From: an uncultured Aquimarina sp.
GTDB taxonomy: Bacteria > Bacteroidota > Bacteroidia > Flavobacteriales > Flavobacteriaceae
Assembly (NCBI GenBank): GCA_947498935.1
Contig: CANMMM010000015.1
Location: 62,001-126,000, forward strand
Length of the DNA: 64,000 nucleotides
Direction of reading: 5' to 3'
The notes below the pieces were generated by a model. That model was given only the letters and a program-made list of their open reading frames with translations, searched no databases and was not told where the DNA came from. The position numbers were made by a program, and so were the translations under genes. Positions 63,621 through 64,000 of this stretch are shown piece after piece (position 1 is the stretch's first letter; every line of letters begins with the position of its first letter).

Positions 63621-64000
63621 ATGACCAAAGAAGAGTTACATCTATTACTAGAAGAAGAACTATATGAGGATAGAATTATTTATGAGACCTATGAAGATGA
63701 ATTGTATGTCTATGCTTTCATAACATCTGAGAAATTTAAGGATTTATATGATAGTGATAAATATGCAAAAGCAGGCGGTCATGGTCCTATACGTATTGAT
63801 AAGCGTACAAAAGAATATAAAAGAATTCATCTTTTAGAGTTTCCTAGTAAATTCTATGATGATGATCCTCAACCAACTCGAAACAGTATTGCTAATGGGA
63901 TTGTGCAAAGACAATATGTAAATGAAAAAGACATGCTGGATTTTACGGAGATGATTTATGAGGGGAGTGATAAAGATAGCTTTAATTTTGGTAAGATATT
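63621..64000 (+). CDS. Imm35/YrhB-like immunity protein, array copy 4 (cut by window end)
   Basis: Starts at ATG 63621 (MTKEELHLLLEEELYEDRII) and is open to the end of the window after 126 codons. The N-half is a third version (FITSEKFKDLYDSDKYAKAG, GHGPIRIDKRTKEYKRIH) and the C-half again joins the constant sequence at PTRNSIANGIVQRQ. It lies 20 bases after copy 3. The array may continue outside the window. Confidence 0.75.
   Translation, partial: MTKEELHLLLEEELYEDRIIYETYEDELYVYAFITSEKFKDLYDSDKYAKAGGHGPIRIDKRTKEYKRIHLLEFPSKFYDDDPQPTRNSIANGIVQRQYVNEKDMLDFTEMIYEGSDKDSFNFGKI

Overview
The window looks like the chromosome of an AT-rich, probably marine, member of the Flavobacteriaceae (Bacteroidota); the genus cannot be fixed from the sequence. 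The evidence is Bacteroidota-type promoters with a TAnnTTTG -7 box, a glutaminyl-tRNA synthetase fused to a YqeY-like tail, C-terminal type IX secretion (T9SS) sorting domains, SprB-type repeats, a TonB-dependent receptor with a carboxypeptidase-like N-domain, and DUF5689, DUF2807 and DUF2007 proteins.

Bases 1-20,000 are mostly core genome: glnS, folB, tRNA-Cys(GCA), a LysE-type exporter, a DUF2807 protein, rnr, rpiB, a GNAT acetyltransferase, an S41 peptidase, rnpA, an operon of MBL hydrolase, S8 peptidase and M1 peptidase, and a CPA1-type antiporter. The gene-free 1 kb between rnr and rpiB holds three identical DnaA-box-like 9-mers beside a very AT-rich stretch and is a candidate replication origin. 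Two short repeat families are scattered through the window: seven copies of a ~90 bp palindromic element (family A) and about eight copies of a ~160 bp MITE-like element with terminal inverted repeats (family B). Several family B copies abut or supply the stop codons of genes.

Bases 19,800-33,300 are accessory: two small Cys-rich lipoproteins, a 972-residue T9SS cargo protein, a secreted-nuclease/TonB receptor/DUF5689 lipoprotein group, an orphan HigA-like antitoxin, a DUF3800 gene overlapping a RelE/barnase-like small gene on AT-rich DNA, and a sigma-70 family factor.

Bases 33,985-64,000 form one large co-directional island that I read as a T9SS-linked polymorphic toxin locus. It starts with five large exported proteins: 1550 aa of unknown function, 701 aa with fibronectin III domains, 2653 aa with about 23 SprB repeats and a sorting domain, an 834 aa outer-membrane barrel, and a 1220 aa TANFOR/FN3-like protein ending in an ADP-ribosyltransferase-like toxin domain. 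Behind the last come an overlapping candidate immunity gene, a SUKH immunity gene, IS1595 and XRE remnants, an orphan WHH-nuclease tip with a frameshifted SUKH gene, a 5'-truncated toxin protein carrying both a zincin and a papain-fold toxin domain, and a tandem array of four mosaic Imm35/YrhB-like genes that runs off the end. The island looks like a delivery apparatus followed by a recombining store of toxin tips and immunity genes. No T9SS machinery genes are in the window.
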